Virus record (IMG/VR): IMGVR_UViG_3300036851_000073
Location: 1 to 32,810 of that record
Strand: one strand, 5' to 3'
Length of the DNA stretch: 32,810 nt
Origin: a virus
Each line of letters starts with the position of its first letter. The first letter of the stretch is position 1. The notes under the pieces are model-generated. The model worked only from the letters and a program-made list of their open reading frames with translations. It ran no database searches and was not told the origin of the DNA. Positions 29,188-32,810 of the stretch are shown piece by piece. The position numbers were made by a program, and so were the translations under genes.

Positions 29188-30550
29188 CGGTGGCCGCGGG
29201 ACGTAGGGCCGCCGTCAGGACCGGGTCCTCACGTTCGGCGTCGCGCATCTCCTTGAGCCGCTGCCGGCGGGTCGCCGAGTAGCCCATGTCTTCCCAGGCC
29301 GCCTCGGTCGGCAGGATGCCGTCAGCGTGGAGCTTCACCACCGCGTCAGCCTTCTGCGCGATCGTCGGCGTTGCGGCGTCGCGCCACAACATCTCCAGCC
29401 GCTGGTACTTCGGGTCCCAGTCGCCGGTCTGGAACCGGTTCACCAGGCGCCCCACGCGCTCCCAGGATCCACCGAAGCCGCGCTGCTTGCGCTCGGCACG
29501 CTTCACGAGACGGGCCTCACTCGAGCGGATCGCGTCCGCCGAAGCCGGGTTGTCCGTCGTGAAACCCAGGAACTGCGGCGGCAGGCCGGACAGGGACGCC
29601 ACGATGCGGGCGAGCTGGTTGAGGGTCTCGTGGAAGTTCCGCAGGTCGGCCTCCGGGAATTGCCCGACCGCGACACCGTCTTCCTTCGGGGACTTCTCGG
29701 TACGCCACACCCGGCCGGCGATCGCCTCCCACGTCGAGAGGGGGTTGCCTTCCTCGTCGGTGAAGTCGTCCTCGTCGAAGCCGAGGGCATACCGGCGGGG
29801 CATCGCGTGGAACTCCGCCGACACCATCATGTCCGTCGCTGACTTGCACGCAGCGTCCGACAGTGGGATCACGTCAGCGAGCTCGGAGACGCCGCCGGGG
29901 ATCATCAGCCGCTGGCGGTTCACCAGGGGGACAACTGACAGTTCGCCGAGGTTGTGGTCGTCACGCTCGACGACCTTCCAGCCGGCCGAGTTGGTCCGCT
30001 GATACCAGATCCGGGCGTTCGGCAAGTAGAGCATCGCGTTGTCCGCGAACTGCCCTGCGTCTCTTCCCGGCCACCGGTCGGACCAGCGCTTCAGCCCAGC
30101 GACAGGCTTCCGGGTGCGCGGGTCGGCCTCGACGTACATCTGCAGCGGCGACTCAAGCGTCACCAGAGGCGTGCTCGAGTCGTTCTCGTTCGTGCCCACC
30201 ACGGCGTACGAGCGGCGCATCACCATCGCGTCCAGATGCCCCTGCTGGGACCACTCGTCGAGGTCGTTAGCCTGCCACACCCGCCACAGATCTTCGTCGG
30301 CCTCATCCGCGTCGGGGAGGCGGAAGCCCTCGACGTCGAGGCGTTCCTCGATCGAATCAGCAACCAGCCGCGGCCAGTTGATGATCACCGGGCGGAGCCG
30401 GTCGCCCATCTCCAGGAGGAGCTTCGGGTGCATGTACGACAGTTCCTGGGTGCCCTCGTAGTACGAGTTCAGCGCCTTCAGGGACGGGAGTTCTTGGTTG
30501 TGGCAGCGCATCAGCCGGTCAAGCCAGTCCTCAGGCGTCAGATCGGCCAC
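29171..30550 (-). CDS. Portal protein (SPP1 gp6-like)
   Basis: 459 residues from GTG. Conserved regions are MRCHNQELPSLKALNSYYEG, LEMGDRLRPVIINWPRLVAD, ESPLQMYVEADPRTRKPVAG and a C-terminal ASLSGLPPQFLGFTTDNPAS, ADAIRSSEARLVKRAERKQR. These mark the SPP1 gp6-like portal family. It forms the dodecameric vertex for packaging. It follows the terminase by 20 bases. Confidence 0.92.
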   Translation of the reverse strand: MADLTPEDWLDRLMRCHNQELPSLKALNSYYEGTQELSYMHPKLLLEMGDRLRPVIINWPRLVADSIEERLDVEGFRLPDADEADEDLWRVWQANDLDEWSQQGHLDAMVMRRSYAVVGTNENDSSTPLVTLESPLQMYVEADPRTRKPVAGLKRWSDRWPGRDAGQFADNAMLYLPNARIWYQRTNSAGWKVVERDDHNLGELSVVPLVNRQRLMIPGGVSELADVIPLSDAACKSATDMMVSAEFHAMPRRYALGFDEDDFTDEEGNPLSTWEAIAGRVWRTEKSPKEDGVAVGQFPEADLRNFHETLNQLARIVASLSGLPPQFLGFTTDNPASADAIRSSEARLVKRAERKQRGFGGSWERVGRLVNRFQTGDWDPKYQRLEMLWRDAATPTIAQKADAVVKLHADGILPTEAAWEDMGYSATRRQRLKEMRDAEREDPVLTAALRPAATDAPVG

Positions 30551-30569
30551 CGAGCCACCGCCTTCCGGG

Positions 30570-32168
30570 TCAGCGCATGACGACCATGCGAGAGGACTTC
30601 TTCCGCTTCACCAACCCAGCGGACATCGCGTCCAATCGGGCCTGCCACGACAGACCGCCGGCCATCGCGGCGTCGATCTTGTTAGGGGAGTCGTGCCGTT
30701 CCTTGCTCATCACCCAGAGAGGCTTGCCCTCGTCGTCGACCATGTGGATGTCGCGCTTCTGCGCTGCTCCGATGTGCCGCGCGAAGTCGCCGGATCCGTC
30801 ATTGGTGACCTCGCCGGCCTTGATCGCGCCTGCGTAGGTACGGCACATCGAGGCCGTCTTCCGTAGGTTGCGCGAGTCTGTGTAGAACTCCGCCACGACC
30901 TTGTGTCCGTACTTCCCGGAGTAGGTCGCTAGCCGCTCATCCCAGCCGGCCGCCGGGTCGCCATACATGCGCAGCACCTTGAAGGTGTCGAACACGTCCT
31001 CGACAACCTGATCAACCTCGATGGGCGGGATGCCGTCATCGCCGAAATCTTCCGGCTTCCACAGGCCGCGCAGCCACTGCCAGCCGGTCTCCATGTGGGT
31101 CACGACCAGCGCTGTGGTGTCCTTCCAGCGGGACCCGTCGAGCCCGATCGAGACCTGATCGCCGAATGGAATCTTGAAGTCCGGCACAGCGAGATCGTCA
31201 CGCCACCGCTTCGCGTCGAACGCCTGCGCATCCGCCTGTGTCCAGCGGTTCAGCCAGGTCCGCTCGAGGTACCGCAGATCGGCGCCGGGGCGGTCCCACT
31301 GCTTCGCGATACCCCGAAGGTCCGACCATGCCGCCACGGCGGGACCGGACGCCTCCCGGATCGCCTCGACGCGGTGCGCCAGGAGTTCCAGGTCGTACTC
31401 TTCGCCCGTGGACGGGTTGTGCGTGCCGGCCTCGCGGTGGAAGTAGAAGAGCTCAGGCTCCTCGATCCCACCTTTGTCGATGAGTTCCGCCTCATCCTTG
31501 TCCTTCTCGGCCACCGACCCGCCGCCGGGGATTCCGGCAGTGGTGGTGCCGAGCGACCAGGGCTCGTCGAGGGGGCGCTTCGGGAGGTTCGCCTCCATCG
31601 TCTCGTACGCATGGAGGTGTGACGGGAGCACCAGGCGGTGGGTCTCGTCGTAGTACTGGTGCGTCGTGCGGGCGCCGTCGCGGGCGTTCGGCGACTGGGC
31701 CAGCGGGACGGCCTTGCCGTCGGCCTTGCCGCGCTCATTGATGCGGACGATCCGCTCGAGGCCGGCGTCGAACAGGTCCGCGTCAGGTCCCTCGGTGCAG
31801 ACCGTGTAGAGCACGCCATAGGCGAGCTCCATCACCTGCTCTTCGGTGTACGCGAGCATCGGGATATACGGGTCGCGCACCGGCCGGCCGACAGGGTTAC
31901 CTGAGGCGTCCCAGCCGTCGAACCGCACCGGCGCCTCAGGGTGGAGCTCGGCGAAGCAGATCCAGCCGCCGACCTCGGTCTTCGCGGTGCCCTTGCGCCA
32001 TGAGAACCGCACGCGGCGGAACCGTCTCTTTCCGGCGAGCTCGTGGCCCTTCGGGTAGACCTCGTACGCCTTCCAGATCGCGGCACGCTTCTCGTCGTCC
32101 AGTTTCGCCGGCAGACCCTTCAGGGAGCCGGGGCCGAACACGGCGCGCTCCTCGATGAGGTCGCACAC
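30570..32168 (-). CDS. terL: Terminase large subunit
   Basis: 532 residues from GTG, the first canonical start in frame. ATPase: Walker A-like RKGTAKTE at residues 58-65 and Walker B with catalytic acid in YYDETHRL (DETH at 174-177). Nuclease: IGLDGSRWKDTT (first Asp at 344), a middle MYGDPAAGWDE and C-terminal DSPNKIDAAMAGGLSW. The open frame continues upstream to residues FIVPPFDEEPWPSLG, which look conserved from known actinophage terminases, but there is no ATG, GTG or TTG there. The true start may therefore be the CTG at 32228, which overlaps the small-subunit stop (CTGA), giving about 552 residues. It packages DNA with the small subunit. Confidence 0.93.
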   Translation of the reverse strand: MCDLIEERAVFGPGSLKGLPAKLDDEKRAAIWKAYEVYPKGHELAGKRRFRRVRFSWRKGTAKTEVGGWICFAELHPEAPVRFDGWDASGNPVGRPVRDPYIPMLAYTEEQVMELAYGVLYTVCTEGPDADLFDAGLERIVRINERGKADGKAVPLAQSPNARDGARTTHQYYDETHRLVLPSHLHAYETMEANLPKRPLDEPWSLGTTTAGIPGGGSVAEKDKDEAELIDKGGIEEPELFYFHREAGTHNPSTGEEYDLELLAHRVEAIREASGPAVAAWSDLRGIAKQWDRPGADLRYLERTWLNRWTQADAQAFDAKRWRDDLAVPDFKIPFGDQVSIGLDGSRWKDTTALVVTHMETGWQWLRGLWKPEDFGDDGIPPIEVDQVVEDVFDTFKVLRMYGDPAAGWDERLATYSGKYGHKVVAEFYTDSRNLRKTASMCRTYAGAIKAGEVTNDGSGDFARHIGAAQKRDIHMVDDEGKPLWVMSKERHDSPNKIDAAMAGGLSWQARLDAMSAGLVKRKKSSRMVVMR

Positions 32169-32224
32169 GCCCCCGCCGAGAGAGGGCCAGGGCTCCTCGT
32201 CGAACGGCGGGACGATGAAGGTGG

Positions 32225-32677
32225 TCAGACGGCCCGCAGCGTGGCGCGCGGGTCGGTGCCTCCGTCAGCCTTCGGTTCCGGTGTGGGACGGTGACGTTCG
32301 CCGCGGCGCTGAGCTTCCTCGGTGCGCTCGATCTCCCACTGGAGGCGGCGGCGGTCGATCGGCGAGAGGCCGAACCGCTGGGACTGCTGCCGGATCTCGG
32401 CCGCGATCGGCATGCGCTCCCGGCTGTTGCCGGCCATCCAGTAGTCGTCGACGAGGACGGCGAGCATGTTCAGGCCGTGACGGTCGGACTCGTCGAACTC
32501 GGGAGCCATCGGCGAGGACCACACATCCCGCCACCACTCCCGCGTCTGGTCGTGCCAGGCCATGCGATTCGGTAGATCGGGGATCTCAGCCGTCGGATCT
32601 GCCTTCAGCACAGACGCGGTGGAGGTCTTGTTCCGCCGCTGCCGGGTCGAAGGGTCCTTCGGTGCAGGTCCAGGCAT
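32225..32677 (-). CDS. terS: Terminase small subunit
   Basis: 150 residues from MPGPAPKDPSTRQRRNKTST, with GGGAG 7 bases upstream; an ATG further up at 32728 lacks a ribosome site. The basic N-terminus, a helical DNA-binding core (ARE-type WWRDVWSSPMAPEFDESDRH, LAVLVDDYWMAG) and a C-terminal SQRFGLSPIDRRRLQWEIER motif are typical of actinophage small terminases. It recognises DNA for packaging. It is the first gene of the late arm. Confidence 0.85.
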   Translation of the reverse strand: MPGPAPKDPSTRQRRNKTSTASVLKADPTAEIPDLPNRMAWHDQTREWWRDVWSSPMAPEFDESDRHGLNMLAVLVDDYWMAGNSRERMPIAAEIRQQSQRFGLSPIDRRRLQWEIERTEEAQRRGERHRPTPEPKADGGTDPRATLRAV

Positions 32678-32810
32678 GATGTGCTCCCATCCAGGCGGCG
32701 TCGCGCCACCAAAGGGGCCAGCAGGCATCGCGCGTGCTGACTACTGCGTGTTACGAATGTGACTCAGAGAACCCGTACAGACCGAAATCCGCCTTCCCGG
32801 CGGTCTTTTG
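32678..32810. other. Leader of late operon, with plus-strand terminator
   Basis: The last 133 bases contain no gene. At 32789-32809 CCGCC-TTCCC-GGCGG followed by TCTTTT is a plus-strand intrinsic terminator. It would stop antisense transcripts or transcripts of a convergent neighbour. In the other direction the hairpin sits at the start of the late mRNA. The region could adjoin the cos or pac site, but no cohesive end can be identified here. Confidence 0.55.

Noticed and set aside
1-32810. Integrated prophage
   Set aside because: Lysis and tail genes adjoin attP on one side and integrase and early genes on the other. A prophage would be cut at this point with host DNA beyond it.

Overview
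The window is a high-GC temperate siphophage genome segment of an actinobacterial host. Streptomyces or a relative is the best guess, from the base composition, GTG starts, leaderless-looking regulatory genes and actinophage-type tail and terminase proteins. The genes stand in virion order rather than prophage order: structural and lysis arm, then attP, integrase and repressor, then early genes. The sequence therefore looks like a free or circular phage genome, or the contig of one, and not an integrated copy. Only one attachment core is visible and phage genes lie on both sides of it.

Right arm, read leftwards on the minus strand (about 32.7 kb down to 7.1 kb): small and large terminase, portal, MuF-like protein, scaffold, major capsid protein with an inserted beta domain, four head-tail connector or neck proteins, two small proteins, tail tube protein, tail assembly chaperones G and GT joined by a programmed -1 frameshift at CCCTTTC, tape measure with an M15-peptidase-like motif, Dit-like protein, Gp37-like protein, minor tail protein, and a beta-helix tailspike-like protein. 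The lysis region follows: coiled-coil membrane protein, membrane-anchored collagen-like protein, amidase endolysin, and two small membrane proteins. A second set of tail-fibre-like genes then runs up to a strong bidirectional terminator at 7028-7065. A SAM methyltransferase on the plus strand (12577-13302) interrupts the arm as a moron with its own apparent promoter.

Centre (about 3.3-7.0 kb): the plus strand carries an XRE-type repressor, a small membrane protein, a tyrosine integrase and a small unknown gene. The attP core copies the 3' half of a tRNA-Ala(GGC) gene and is flanked on each side by paired 12-bp direct repeats in 11-bp phase, which look like integrase arm sites. The repressor and the early operon diverge from a 112-bp region with five TGCGCA-like repeats and promoters so close to the start codons that both mRNAs may be leaderless.

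Left part (1 to 3.87 kb): a tightly coupled minus-strand early operon of small genes, beginning with a conserved phage protein and an excisionase-like protein. The most unusual feature is here. A 222-residue protein has the hallmarks of a stand-alone RAMP (Cas7-like) protein. Directly upstream of it is a gene-free stretch of about 560 bp in which about 15 copies of CCGACTNCCC recur at roughly 40-nt intervals on an extremely C-rich transcribed strand. I regard this pair as the best candidate for an undescribed system; the functional link between them is inference.
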